From NCBI GenBank assembly GCA_041481485.1, contig JBGPBY010000016.1, positions 1 through 30,262 on the forward strand: a DNA stretch of 30,262 bases, in the 5' to 3' direction. A program made the position numbers and the translations under genes. Positions within the stretch are counted from its first letter, which is position 1. Every line of letters begins with the position of its first letter. Shown here in pieces: positions 14,895 through 22,758 of this stretch. This DNA is from JBGPBY01 sp041481485. GTDB taxonomy: Bacteria > Acidobacteriota > Terriglobia > 20CM-2-55-15. Below the pieces are notes generated by a model. It saw only the letters and a program-made list of their open reading frames with translations. It was not told the DNA's origin and did no database searches.

Positions 14895-17306
14895 CTAATG
14901 CAAGCCGGTAACGGTTGGGAAGGCTTCATGTACACAATCCTTCAGATACTTCACACGTTCACGTAGATCCTGCTTCCTTTGAGTTGAACTTTCCCCTACG
15001 CTATGCTCAATTCTCTGAAGCCAAGAGAGCGTATCTTGGACTCGCGATGAAAAACCAACATAGAATCCTAGCACACCCCGCCACCAATCCTCTCCCCTTA
15101 GAAATGTTCGCAAAGCAGCTTCTCCGCCACCTGTGCCTGAAGCCAAATATCTAGCGGTTAGGTACTCCTGAAAAGACAGGTGCGCGAAAAGTAAACTACC
15201 AGAAACTCTCAACAACAATCCTTCATGCAAGACCTCTTCCAGTAGTCCATTCCACTTGTCTTTGAGTGTTGGAACGGTGGTAATAACAGCCACCTTAAAA
15301 TAGCTCTCGTCGGCTGAGCGATGGTTCTCATACTGCATCGTACTTGCGAGTTTCATTAGAACTAGTACTTTTTCCACCAATCCAAACCGGCAGTCCCTAT
15401 TAACTCCCTTCACAAAATCCCATCCGCCGCAGTGAAGGTCAACGAATAGTTCGTAAAGTTTATTTTTTGTACTGGGAACCTCCTTGATGTGTCGGTACAC
15501 TGCTAGAATCAGAGTGCCAAGAAGCGGTACCCGCATTAGTTGCTTCAGTGACGGGGACCTACTCAGTTGGGCATTCAATTCCTCAATTCGGTGTACATCG
15601 CCGTCAAGCCATTTTGCAACAAGCTCGTCTACCCTAGCCGGACTAAATTCATCAATGCGTACCCTCGTTAACCAGTTAATCCAACTGCCACTGATGTAGT
15701 CCCTGGAAGTAAGTACGACTTGGACCTGGCCATTCATATTGTCTATTAGGTCTTGTGCCAGTTCGACCAGCCGACGCCTTTTTTCTTCTGACGCAACTTC
15801 GTCTAAGCCGTCAAGATAGACTCGGACCTTTCTGGACTTTCGTTTTTTTGAGTTCAATAGTCGCTTCAATTCTGGAGATGCGAAAAGAGCATCTTCGAAG
15901 GATTTACTATCGTCACAATGGAGCAAATGAATTGCTCGATATATGGGGATCACATCTGCAACTCCTGCCTCATATGCCTGAGCATCCTTTAGCGTGTGCC
16001 ACCTACAAAACGATGTCTTGCCAAACCCCGCTGGCCCAGTGATAAGGAATGACTGTAAGTTGGAGTCTAGTTCTATCGTGATAGGTGCCATAAAGCTAGA
16101 CATGCTTGCATCGATGAGTGTTATGTAGGCTCGATGTGCCGCAAAGCACCTTTCGTATAGCTCGCGATCGACGTCCTGACTAGTTGAGTCTAGGTTCAGG
16201 GTTCGGCTCCACCGTCTAACATCAGCATCAGCTCTGTGATAGATTGCCTGAATTTCCTTCCTGATCGTCGCCGAACGCTCTGTGAGTTGCTTCGACTCCG
16301 CCAGTATGAGTCGAACGCGAGACCGAAGGGGGGTGGGTACGGGCTGTGGCAGTGCAGCATCTTGCGACTTACGAACGCGCTCCTTTTCCGCATTTGCGGT
16401 CGACGCCGAAGCCCAGCAAGTTGCTACTTCTTTGAGAAATTCATCGACGCGACTAACCATGGTTTGATCTGGGATGCGTTCGCCAGGCCAGAATCTTTCC
16501 ATCTCAGCCCATTGACGTAGGACGGCAAACTCGTTAGCAACACGTTTTGGAGTGAGGGAGTTGAATTCTTCAGGGATCTGTACTTCTCTTGGAAATGTTC
16601 GTAGGCTGAAGGCGAGAAACTGCTGGCGGACGGTCGGGTTTACATAAACCTTGCTTAACGGCTTAACGGCTTCCGCTAAGAGGTTCTTGCCATATTCTTT
16701 GCTTGAAATTAGACTTTTCAGTGCAACTTGGTCGTCCAATGTTCGTAGCGATGTCAAATAAGTCGTTAATATCTCGGAGTCGAAGAGAATAAACTCAGGC
16801 CAGTGCGAGGCGAACATGTCTAAGAGTTCTGATCCGCATTTGAAGGTTGCCTGTCCGAATCGGGATCGAAGGGCGCCTTCGATGGACTCACGGGAGGCCG
16901 CGGATAACTGATATGGACTCATGATAAAGACCCGCTCAACAAACCGTTTTGCGCCTGAGCTATCGATCAACGGTGTGTCCAGAGCTTGTTCCGCTTGATG
17001 GAACACTGTTCTCGCGCCGGAATTGCTATCAGCTCTGCCAGTGATCGCATCCTTTTTCACGACACAGGCATAAAGACTCAGTTCATCGAGTCCACCAGGC
17101 CCTAGGAATACGATGTCCTTTCCCTTCTCTCTCGAGCCGTGTGTAATTTGCACATCCCGTCTTCCCATCTTCCGTAGGAGATCTGCAATTGCTTCTCGCA
17201 GATGCGCTTCGTCCGTAAAGGCTTGCGCAAACAACTCGATCTGCGATAGGCGAACGGTCTTCGCCTTCTTGGCAGCTGATATTTCTTTGGAGCTTCCGGC
17301 GGTCAT
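14895..17306 (-). CDS. NACHT STAND ATPase with possible nuclease head (defence-type)
   Basis: The 803-residue product has a NACHT domain with Walker A 'GPAGFGKT' (424-431), Walker B 'VYLDGLDE' (496-503), 'TSRD' (533-536) and 'HLSFQEYLTARYLA' (709-722), the motif that closes NACHT helical regions. The N-terminus (about 35-90) reads 'LREAIADLLRKMGRRDVQIT', then 'EKGKDIVF' and 'YACVVKK'. This resembles a PD-(D/E)xK nuclease, although the usual Glu/Gln before the final Lys is absent, so activity is uncertain. Bacterial NACHT proteins of this kind sense phage and trigger an effector. No long repeat sensor follows, as in short bNACHT proteins. It is transcribed against its neighbours and forms a one-gene cargo unit. 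Confidence 0.85.
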   Translation of the reverse strand: MTAGSSKEISAAKKAKTVRLSQIELFAQAFTDEAHLREAIADLLRKMGRRDVQITHGSREKGKDIVFLGPGGLDELSLYACVVKKDAITGRADSNSGARTVFHQAEQALDTPLIDSSGAKRFVERVFIMSPYQLSAASRESIEGALRSRFGQATFKCGSELLDMFASHWPEFILFDSEILTTYLTSLRTLDDQVALKSLISSKEYGKNLLAEAVKPLSKVYVNPTVRQQFLAFSLRTFPREVQIPEEFNSLTPKRVANEFAVLRQWAEMERFWPGERIPDQTMVSRVDEFLKEVATCWASASTANAEKERVRKSQDAALPQPVPTPLRSRVRLILAESKQLTERSATIRKEIQAIYHRADADVRRWSRTLNLDSTSQDVDRELYERCFAAHRAYITLIDASMSSFMAPITIELDSNLQSFLITGPAGFGKTSFCRWHTLKDAQAYEAGVADVIPIYRAIHLLHCDDSKSFEDALFASPELKRLLNSKKRKSRKVRVYLDGLDEVASEEKRRRLVELAQDLIDNMNGQVQVVLTSRDYISGSWINWLTRVRIDEFSPARVDELVAKWLDGDVHRIEELNAQLSRSPSLKQLMRVPLLGTLILAVYRHIKEVPSTKNKLYELFVDLHCGGWDFVKGVNRDCRFGLVEKVLVLMKLASTMQYENHRSADESYFKVAVITTVPTLKDKWNGLLEEVLHEGLLLRVSGSLLFAHLSFQEYLTARYLASGTGGGEAALRTFLRGEDWWRGVLGFYVGFSSRVQDTLSWLQRIEHSVGESSTQRKQDLRERVKYLKDCVHEAFPTVTGLH

Positions 17307-17382
17307 AATGGCAAACAGTCTAACAGACTGCTGGAAACCAGGAGTGTTCTTAGCAGCCTCCCTAGAGCATGGATAGCAGCCT

Positions 17383-17673
17383 CAGCTGACCGAATACGGC
17401 AAGAGCGACGCTTCGATTGAGCTGGTTCAGACCCTACGGCAGTTGGTTCGCTAGCACCGGCGGTTTACCGAGGATCAGAAGACGAAGGTCTTTCGGTCGA
17501 TCGTGAAGGAAGCGCGGTTGACCGCGGCCGGTGTGGAACTGGAGTTGTATGCTCAGCCGACTCAAAATGTCTGGTGGAAATACCGACAGATGTAAGTGCG
17601 TGAAACCCTCCGTTCATCCAGCGCCGCAATTCAGACGGTGAGGATTCGGGCTGCACATTCAAAATCCATTTAG
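17383..17673 (+). pseudogene. Eroded 3' end of a large serine recombinase gene (relic 2)
   Basis: A continuous frame of 96 codons matches residues about 440-531 of the recombinase at 11190: 'ELVQTLRQLV', stop, 'HRRFTEDQKTKVFRSIVKEA', 'RLTAAGVELELYAQPTQNVW', 'WKYRQM', stop, and later 'QTVRIR'. The first 207 bp correspond base for base in length to 12507-12713. In-frame stops at 17452 (TAG) and 17593 (TAA) show that it is dead. The rest of the gene is absent; the NACHT gene lies directly upstream in the opposite direction. The sequence differs at many third positions from the intact copy, so it derives from a related element rather than from a recent duplication. Confidence 0.9.
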
Positions 17674-17713
17674 AAATAATCCGCAGATCGGTGTATTTGT
17701 ATTCTCGGAGTTC
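17649..17713. repeat. Cargo-junction repeat, copy 2
   Basis: Ungapped 48/65 match to 14709-14773. Here the repeat spans the last eight codons of the recombinase relic, its stop (17671-17673) and 40 bp of downstream flank, ending 45 bp before the FRG-NUDIX gene. Conservation past the stop codon shows that the repeat is a genomic junction and not only protein homology. A weaker echo (TGAAATCC at 20475) follows the third relic. Confidence 0.6.
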
Positions 17714-17758
17714 CTCTTTGATATATCGTCGTCAAAGTGCTTCCTGGAGGAAGAAACG

Positions 17759-19147
17759 ATGGGACGTGGTGTTGATACAACCATAATCGATTCTTGGAGC
17801 GCGCTAGAAGACTTCCTTTTTCAGGATGAGTGGTCTGAGCTCAATCGACACCGCACGAAACGAGTTTTCCGTGGACTCACTGATAGCACGTTTTCCCTTG
17901 CGACGACGCTGCAGCGTGTGGGGGGATCGAGTCGCCAGCTGGAATCGAGGCTCCTGCGGCAATTCAAAAAATATGCCCATCGGAATTTTGCGGTAGATGA
18001 CAGCGATTGGCATTGGCTTGCAGTGGCGCAACATCATGGACTTCCGACTCGCTTTCTTGACTGGACGAATTCCCCTTTTGTCGCTTTGCACTTCGCTACC
18101 GCTGATTGGCCCAACTCCGGGACGGACGGAGCGGTTTGGGCACTCGATTTCATAGGGCTGCAGCAGTGGCTCCCTGACCCTTTGCGTCAACGTCTCCAGC
18201 ATGACGGCGTAAATGTCTTCACGACAAAAGAACTCGCGAGCGTCGCATTTTCACTACAAGAACTTGAGAAATTGAGTTCAGAAGACTTCATGGTTATATT
18301 CGAGCCACCATCCATTGACGATCGAATAGTCAATCAATATGCCGCACTCTCTGCAATGTCTCGCCCCGACACTGTGGCTGAATCTTGGCTACGTAATAGA
18401 GAACGGGCTGTCTGCCACAAGCTGGTCATCCCGGCTCGCCTCAAAGCCACTATTCGCGAGCGGCTCGATATGATGAACATAACAGAACGCGTGCTCTTTC
18501 CGGGTCTCGATGGGTTGGCCAATTGGCTCAGGCGATACTACGGACCAACTTGGCCTGACAGCTCGGTGCGACAACCACTATATAGAGGCAAACATCTTCA
18601 CTTCTTTCGTTCACCAAACGGTTGGGAATACGTCCAGCGACCAAATATACAAGCTGGCGTCGCGGTTGTAGCCGTGACCAGTGAAGACCGACTGTTGCTT
18701 ATAGAACAGCACAGAGAAGCACTGAACAAGTCTGTAATAGAGCTGCCAGCGGGTATCATTGAGCCCGGGGCCAGCCCCGAGGCCACTGCCAAGCAAGAAT
18801 TCTTTCAGGAGACTGGATATTCTTGCGACCGCCTCACGCTTCTTTGCGAGGGGGCACTTTCGCCTGGTGTTGCCAATGAAACGAACATCATCTACCTTGC
18901 AGGAGGGCTCAACCGCAAGGATACGGAAATCGATGATGTCATTGACGGCGGTATCATTCGCCACCGAAAACTTCGAGGAAGAGCCGAAGAACACGAGCTG
19001 ATTCAAACGTGGGAGATTCCTATCCGCGAGGTACCAGCATGGCTCCAGCAACGTAGACAAGAGGGTGTAATAATTGATTTAAGGATCTACGCCGGTCTTT
19101 CTTTCTCCCAAAACTACAAAACGGCGAGTCGTGTTACCCCCACCTAG
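17759..19147 (+). CDS. FRG domain - NUDIX fusion protein
   Basis: The 462-residue product starts at ATG after GGAGGAAG. The FRG domain (about 10-250) shows 'RVFRGLTDSTFSLATTLQR', 'QHHGLPTRFLDWTNSPFVAL' and 'HFATADW'. A NUDIX domain follows at about 271-440, with 'VIELPAGIIEPGASPEATAK' and 'QEFFQETGY' forming the NUDIX box, and 'SPG' at 368-370, the spacing typical of ADP-ribose pyrophosphatases. The box is degenerate: the first Glu is Ala338, the Arg is Gln346, and one metal-binding Glu is Gln350, while Glu347 and Glu351 remain. It may therefore bind an ADP-ribose-like molecule with weak or no hydrolysis. The convergent neighbour is a TIR protein, a likely source of such molecules. Confidence 0.85.
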   Translation: MGRGVDTTIIDSWSALEDFLFQDEWSELNRHRTKRVFRGLTDSTFSLATTLQRVGGSSRQLESRLLRQFKKYAHRNFAVDDSDWHWLAVAQHHGLPTRFLDWTNSPFVALHFATADWPNSGTDGAVWALDFIGLQQWLPDPLRQRLQHDGVNVFTTKELASVAFSLQELEKLSSEDFMVIFEPPSIDDRIVNQYAALSAMSRPDTVAESWLRNRERAVCHKLVIPARLKATIRERLDMMNITERVLFPGLDGLANWLRRYYGPTWPDSSVRQPLYRGKHLHFFRSPNGWEYVQRPNIQAGVAVVAVTSEDRLLLIEQHREALNKSVIELPAGIIEPGASPEATAKQEFFQETGYSCDRLTLLCEGALSPGVANETNIIYLAGGLNRKDTEIDDVIDGGIIRHRKLRGRAEEHELIQTWEIPIREVPAWLQQRRQEGVIIDLRIYAGLSFSQNYKTASRVTPT

Positions 19148-19340
19148 CTGGTCGGGAGAATTTGATGAGAAATCATCGGGATATTTCAAGCTCACAAGTC
19201 AAAAAGGTTGCATATTTTGGCATGGTGGCTTTGTTTGTCGCAGAAAACAGGAGTTGATAGACAAGTTTCTGAGAAAACGGTTAGGTCGAAGTGATCAACT
19301 GATCGATGTCACAGGATACGTCGGTTGCAGCGGTGGTTAG
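19131..19340 (+). CDS. Small open frame after FRG-NUDIX, doubtful
   Basis: A 69-residue frame from GTG 19131 overlaps the FRG-NUDIX stop by 17 bp. It reads 'SSGYFKLTSQKGCIFWHGGF' and 'VCRRKQELIDKFLRKRLG', with three Cys residues and a basic helix, which looks more protein-like than a random frame. I do not recognise it and no ribosome binding site is clear. It might be a small component of the FRG/TIR unit or chance. Confidence 0.2.
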   Translation: MLPPPSWSGEFDEKSSGYFKLTSQKGCIFWHGGFVCRRKQELIDKFLRKRLGRSDQLIDVTGYVGCSGG

Positions 19341-19368
19341 GCGGTAACATTCATCCCCGAGAGCTTCC

Positions 19369-20061
19369 TTAACCAACGCGGCTACGCAACCCAACAATGA
19401 CTTCACCGGACTTGCCTTTGGAAAAGCGAACCTCCTCATTCGCCCTCAAGAAGTCGGCCGCTGTGTCGTATGGCAAGCCGGACTCGGTTGCGATTCGCTC
19501 TAGCGTTCGCCACTTGAAACGATGGTGTTCGAGTGATTCGATCAAACGCTTGCGAATCGCCCGGTCGCGCGTCAATGTCGGCGTCGCCTTGGACGCATTT
19601 GAAACCGATTTCGACAAATCCCTGCACAAGTCCTCAAATGACCGCGGAGGTACGGCGCACCCGAGGATGTCCGCGATGCGAGTGTAGAGCCGTTGCACGC
19701 CGTCAGGGCGATCCAGTACGAGACCTTGCCGAAGCGACAATGGTACTGGCAGGTCGCCCGGAGTCAGGCCCGCATAACAAACGGGCACGAGGGGTATGCC
19801 GCGCATCCACGCCGCTCCCGCTTCGAAGTTGATCCACGGTCTCCCGACAGAAGCTGGACTGCAGAGGACGATCAGAATTGCCGACTCCTGGAGAGCCTTC
19901 TCGATAGAGCGAAGCCATTCCTCCCCCGCCGCGATACTTTCAGCGTCGGAAGATACGAACACGTCGAGAAAACCAAGGAAATCCCGGCGAAGGGCAATTT
20001 TCAAGCGGCCAGCGAGATCGGCTTCTTCCGTTACATGACTAACAAAGGCTCGTTTCGACAT
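19369..20061 (-). CDS. TIR domain - winged helix protein
   Basis: From ATG 20061 the product has 230 residues and opens with the TIR strand 'MSKRAFVSHVTEEADLAGRL'. The motif 'GRPWINFEAGAAW' places the catalytic Glu at residue 80, as in NAD-cleaving TIR domains. The C-terminus (about 165-230), 'RDRAIRKRLIESLEHHRFKW' then 'LERIATESGLPYDTAADFL', looks like a winged helix. The same frame stays open up to TTG 20253 ('ISAATAAIASMMLREGPL'), so a longer protein with a helical N-terminal extension is possible; neither start has a clear ribosome binding site. TIR proteins of this sort are toxic NADases or signal producers in antiphage systems. It converges on the FRG-NUDIX gene. Confidence 0.83.
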   Translation of the reverse strand: MSKRAFVSHVTEEADLAGRLKIALRRDFLGFLDVFVSSDAESIAAGEEWLRSIEKALQESAILIVLCSPASVGRPWINFEAGAAWMRGIPLVPVCYAGLTPGDLPVPLSLRQGLVLDRPDGVQRLYTRIADILGCAVPPRSFEDLCRDLSKSVSNASKATPTLTRDRAIRKRLIESLEHHRFKWRTLERIATESGLPYDTAADFLRANEEVRFSKGKSGEVIVGLRSRVG

Positions 20062-20323
20062 ATTCACATTTATCGTTTTCAATTCGCTTGTATCGGGCTG
20101 CACATTTGCGCCGGTTTCCGAAAATCGGCAGCCCAACCAAATCGCAACATTGTTAAGAGCCGTAGTTGCTAAGGGGCCCTCGCGCAACATCATACTTGCA
20201 ATCGCTGCTGTCGCAGCCGATATAGGCTCCAAATTGAGCGGTGTTATTTCCAACGGAATGTGGCTGCGGCCATTGGCTGAACCTCTACGTGATCGTGAAA
20301 CCGGCTAACGACAGATGGGAATA

Positions 20324-20445
20324 CGCCTCATTCAAACGCTCCGGCCGGCTCGATCTCACAAACAAGTCACAGACGAGCAAAAGAACCGTAGATCGAGTTC
20401 GAAGGAGGAACGCACGATTGACCGCATCCAACGTGAAACTGGAAA
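20324..20445 (+). pseudogene. Eroded 3' end of a large serine recombinase gene (relic 3)
   Basis: One frame reads 'RLIQTLRPARSHKQVTDEQK' and then 'NRRSSSKEER', matching 'ELVQTLRLLSRSHRRFTEEQ' and 'KTKVFRSIVKEAR' of the intact recombinase. The match then passes to another frame as 'ARLTASNVKLE', matching 'ARLTAAGVELE'. The frame change and small deletions show decay beyond that of relic 2. It lies behind the TIR gene, just as relic 2 lies behind the NACHT gene. Homology fades near 20445, but TGAAATCC at 20475 echoes the junction repeats. Confidence 0.75.
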
Positions 20446-20514
20446 CCCGTCGCCACACTCACCCCGAATATTCGTGAAATCCCTGCGGAAACAACGTCAG
20501 GGTCATATTGTCGC

Positions 20515-20997
20515 CTAACCGTCGAAGTCGTTCTGAGAGGATATCCTCCCCCCGATTCTTACGGGTAAGCCTTCGCACTGTGGACATTGTGATCGGCATT
20601 TGCAGTCTTCTCTCTCCCCTAAGGTCCGGCCCAATCCCGCCAGATCCGGCGGCGTCACGCCTTTCCATCGGACGCGCATCTTGCCCCGCGGTCCCTCCAA
20701 CTCCATAACGTATTCCGGCAGGCCTGCCGATTCCGGCGCCAACAATTCCACAAACGCCGGCGCCGCCACCGCTCCTGCATTACCGCCAGAGGAATGCACA
20801 CGCTGCTTCAGCTTGTTGAAATCCAAACGCAAAATCTTGGATGCGCGGAAAATCCCATGCTCCCGCGCTACTTTCGCTGCAGCCCTCCACAGTGATTCCG
20901 GAATGCGTTTACGGCCAGTGTGCGAATTCCTCCAACGCTCAAAACGACCGTGCACCTTCTCCATTCCGATCGGGATATCCGGCTGTTCGATAGGCAT
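20515..20997 (-). pseudogene. IS66-type accessory gene (TnpA-like) relic
   Basis: The 160-residue frame starts at ATG 20997 after AAGGAGG. 'GRKRIPESLWRAAAKVAREH' followed by 'GIFRASKILRLDFNKLKQRV' and a later 'MELEGPRGKMRVRWKG' resemble the first small gene of IS66-family elements, where a helical DNA-binding part precedes a short beta segment. After 'LGRTLGERE' the sequence turns into a Cys-rich tail that may be out-of-frame read-through. The TnpB and TnpC genes expected downstream are missing, and recombinase relic 3 follows instead, so this is a fragment. Recognition is by pattern and moderate. Confidence 0.55.
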
Positions 20998-21128
20998 CCC
21001 AGTTCCTCCTTATATTCATGACGAGGAGGCTATCAACTATCGGGTTGGGCAGTCATGCAGGCTTGCCGAAGGGACACAGAAGACTGAAAAATGTGGGGCG
21101 ATCCTGAAGTAACCACGGATGAGGGGCA

Positions 21129-21147
21129 GCCCGACTCGAGGTCGGGC
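21129..21147. terminator. Hairpin before the HTH gene's 3' end, possible bidirectional terminator
   Basis: GCCCGAC-TCGAG-GTCGGGC is a perfect 7-bp GC-rich stem with a 5-base loop. It lies 26 bp downstream of the leftward HTH gene stop. There is no T-run on either side, so if it terminates transcription it would do so weakly. Confidence 0.35.
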
Positions 21148-21172
21148 AGCAGCGGAATTCGAACGGTTCAGA

Positions 21173-22198
21173 TTACGAATTGGCTCCCTTTACTCTCACA
21201 CCACCTCGCCTCTTAATTGGGTTCTTCTTAAACTCAATCGGCGACCTCCCACCTGACCGGTAGCGCCAATCGCAATGGAAAATTTTGCGTTCAAGAGAAC
21301 CATGAGCCTTTTGATAAATCACCTCAACGACACCCCAAACCATCGACTCTAACCTTCGAGGCTCAAGTTCACGGAAATCCTCTACAAGCTTGCTGGCCGC
21401 AGCCTGAGTACCAATCCCAGTAAGACCCGCAATCAAGATTAGCTTCCGCACACCTTCAACTGTTGAGCGGTTTTTTACACACACAATTGCACAATCTCTA
21501 CCATTGCGAATGTACTCTTTTTTGAAAGCCGCTGTATCCGGATTATATTGGGAAGATTCCACGGTTTTATCGCTATCACGCAGCCAAATCCCAACTTTCT
21601 TGTTCGACTCGGTCGATGTTCTTCCGAACGAGCTTATTGGCGGATTTAGCTTTGGGTTCCATACAAACTGAAAAGGAGCTGGACCATTCCCACTTTCAAC
21701 GTCGAATACTTGACCAAGTGCCAACGCGCAAACTGGATTGCTTAACGGAGAACCAACTACTACGCAATTGTCGTTGCTACCAATGAATGTTTCCTCAGAG
21801 TCTTCGACAACGTCTTGAACTCTTGTCGCTGGAGCACAATCCTTTACCAAGCTGGAAACTGCCACTAGTGCCGTGCTATCGTTGTGCTCCAACATCCCAG
21901 CGATATTTGACCTTCGTTTTGGATTAGGGCCAAAATAAAGACAATTGCTACCGGATTCGGGAAAAGCATCCCAAAAAGGAGACGGTTTCGCTTCGATTAT
22001 CTCAGCAATACTTTCACACTTAACAAAATCCGCAAATCTCTCAAGTACACCACGATCGACAGTAGTCCACTTGTCCAATAGGTAATGTTTGGCGGTTTCG
22101 TTACTTACATCCAAGGCCCTAGCGAGATCCGGGGCCTGAGTTCCAGGCATCTTTTCATCCAGGATTTCTCTGAATCTTAAACGAACTTCATTGTGCAT
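21173..22198 (-). CDS. HTH protein with unrecognised Rossmann-like C-terminal domain
   Basis: The 341-residue product starts at ATG 22198. Residues about 20-57 ('APDLARALDVSNETAKHYLL') form a helix-turn-helix. The remainder is one domain that I cannot name. It has 'NCVVVGSPLSNPVCALALG' at 144-162 and 'LILIAGLTGIGTQAAASKLV' at 253-272. A VGSP.SNP strand-loop and a GL.GIGT.AA loop, about 105 residues apart, suggest a nucleotide- or ligand-binding Rossmann-like fold. A one-component sensor that binds a small molecule and represses nearby genes is a reasonable guess. A 33-bp inverted repeat lies 48 bp upstream. It is divergent from the membrane protein gene at 22759. Confidence 0.6.
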   Translation of the reverse strand: MHNEVRLRFREILDEKMPGTQAPDLARALDVSNETAKHYLLDKWTTVDRGVLERFADFVKCESIAEIIEAKPSPFWDAFPESGSNCLYFGPNPKRRSNIAGMLEHNDSTALVAVSSLVKDCAPATRVQDVVEDSEETFIGSNDNCVVVGSPLSNPVCALALGQVFDVESGNGPAPFQFVWNPKLNPPISSFGRTSTESNKKVGIWLRDSDKTVESSQYNPDTAAFKKEYIRNGRDCAIVCVKNRSTVEGVRKLILIAGLTGIGTQAAASKLVEDFRELEPRRLESMVWGVVEVIYQKAHGSLERKIFHCDWRYRSGGRSPIEFKKNPIKRRGGVRVKGANS

Positions 22199-22758
22199 AA
22201 TTCCGGGGATTTTAAGCTTTTACCAGAGTACTTTCAATCCAATCCGTAGCAATTAATTGAGTATCAATTGATTGCTACACACACAGAGATCTCCCGAAGC
22301 AATTAAGGGGTTTGCAATACGTCGGTCTGGTTGCTGTAAAACCTTTCGGTCAGCGATGGGATTAGAAGCAAACCAATAGCCCGAATCAACTGCCCGTTAA
22401 GTCATTATGTTCGATCTGTAGGCTGTCCATGTTCTTGACACCCAAGGGAATTATTGGCAAAGCACTCACGCCAAATGACCGCAAGCCAATCCCTTGGGCC
22501 TCATCGATTTCCATATCTTATAGATAATAAGACTGTTAGAACGGTTTTTTGTAGTCATTAATCAAGGTCGCAAAGTAAACGTGTACGACAACGGTGTGAC
22601 ATGTTTGGCAGTTCCTGCAATTTGAAGAGGCAGGCACTGCAGACGGTGCTCGCGACAGGTGAGATCGGACGGGCTGCTTGTTTCCCTCGAGGAATTCACG
22701 TGCGCCGAGAGACTACATCAAAGTCAAGTTTCCAAAAAACTCTAATTCGGGAGGAACA
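22199..22758. other. Intergenic region rich in inverted repeats
   Basis: This 560-bp gap separates the leftward HTH gene from the rightward membrane protein gene. It contains the 15-bp-arm inverted repeat at 22246-22278. A second interrupted inverted repeat has CCCAAGGGA plus ATTGGC (22441-22458) pairing with GCCAAT plus CCCTTGGG (22485-22498). No gene with a recognisable domain is seen; a frame entering the membrane protein from 22678 lacks a ribosome binding site. Promoters for both genes must lie here. Confidence 0.5.
22246..22278. promoter_or_regulatory. Large inverted repeat, likely operator of the HTH gene
   Basis: GTAGCAATTAATTGA and TCAATTGATTGCTAC are 15-bp arms with one mismatch around a GTA centre. 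The left edge is 48 bp upstream of the HTH gene start. A partial echo (GAAGCAATTAAGG) follows at about 22295. The size and place fit an autoregulatory operator; a transcript hairpin is the alternative. Confidence 0.6.

Noticed and set aside
20600..21112. 170-codon open frame on the + strand
   Set aside because: Antisense to the IS66-type relic; Pro/Ser-rich with no domain.
22160..22330. Possible CRISPR-like or iteron array from repeated GCAATTAA/ATTGATTGC words
   Set aside because: There is only one inverted pair and one partial echo, with no regular spacing; an operator explains it better.
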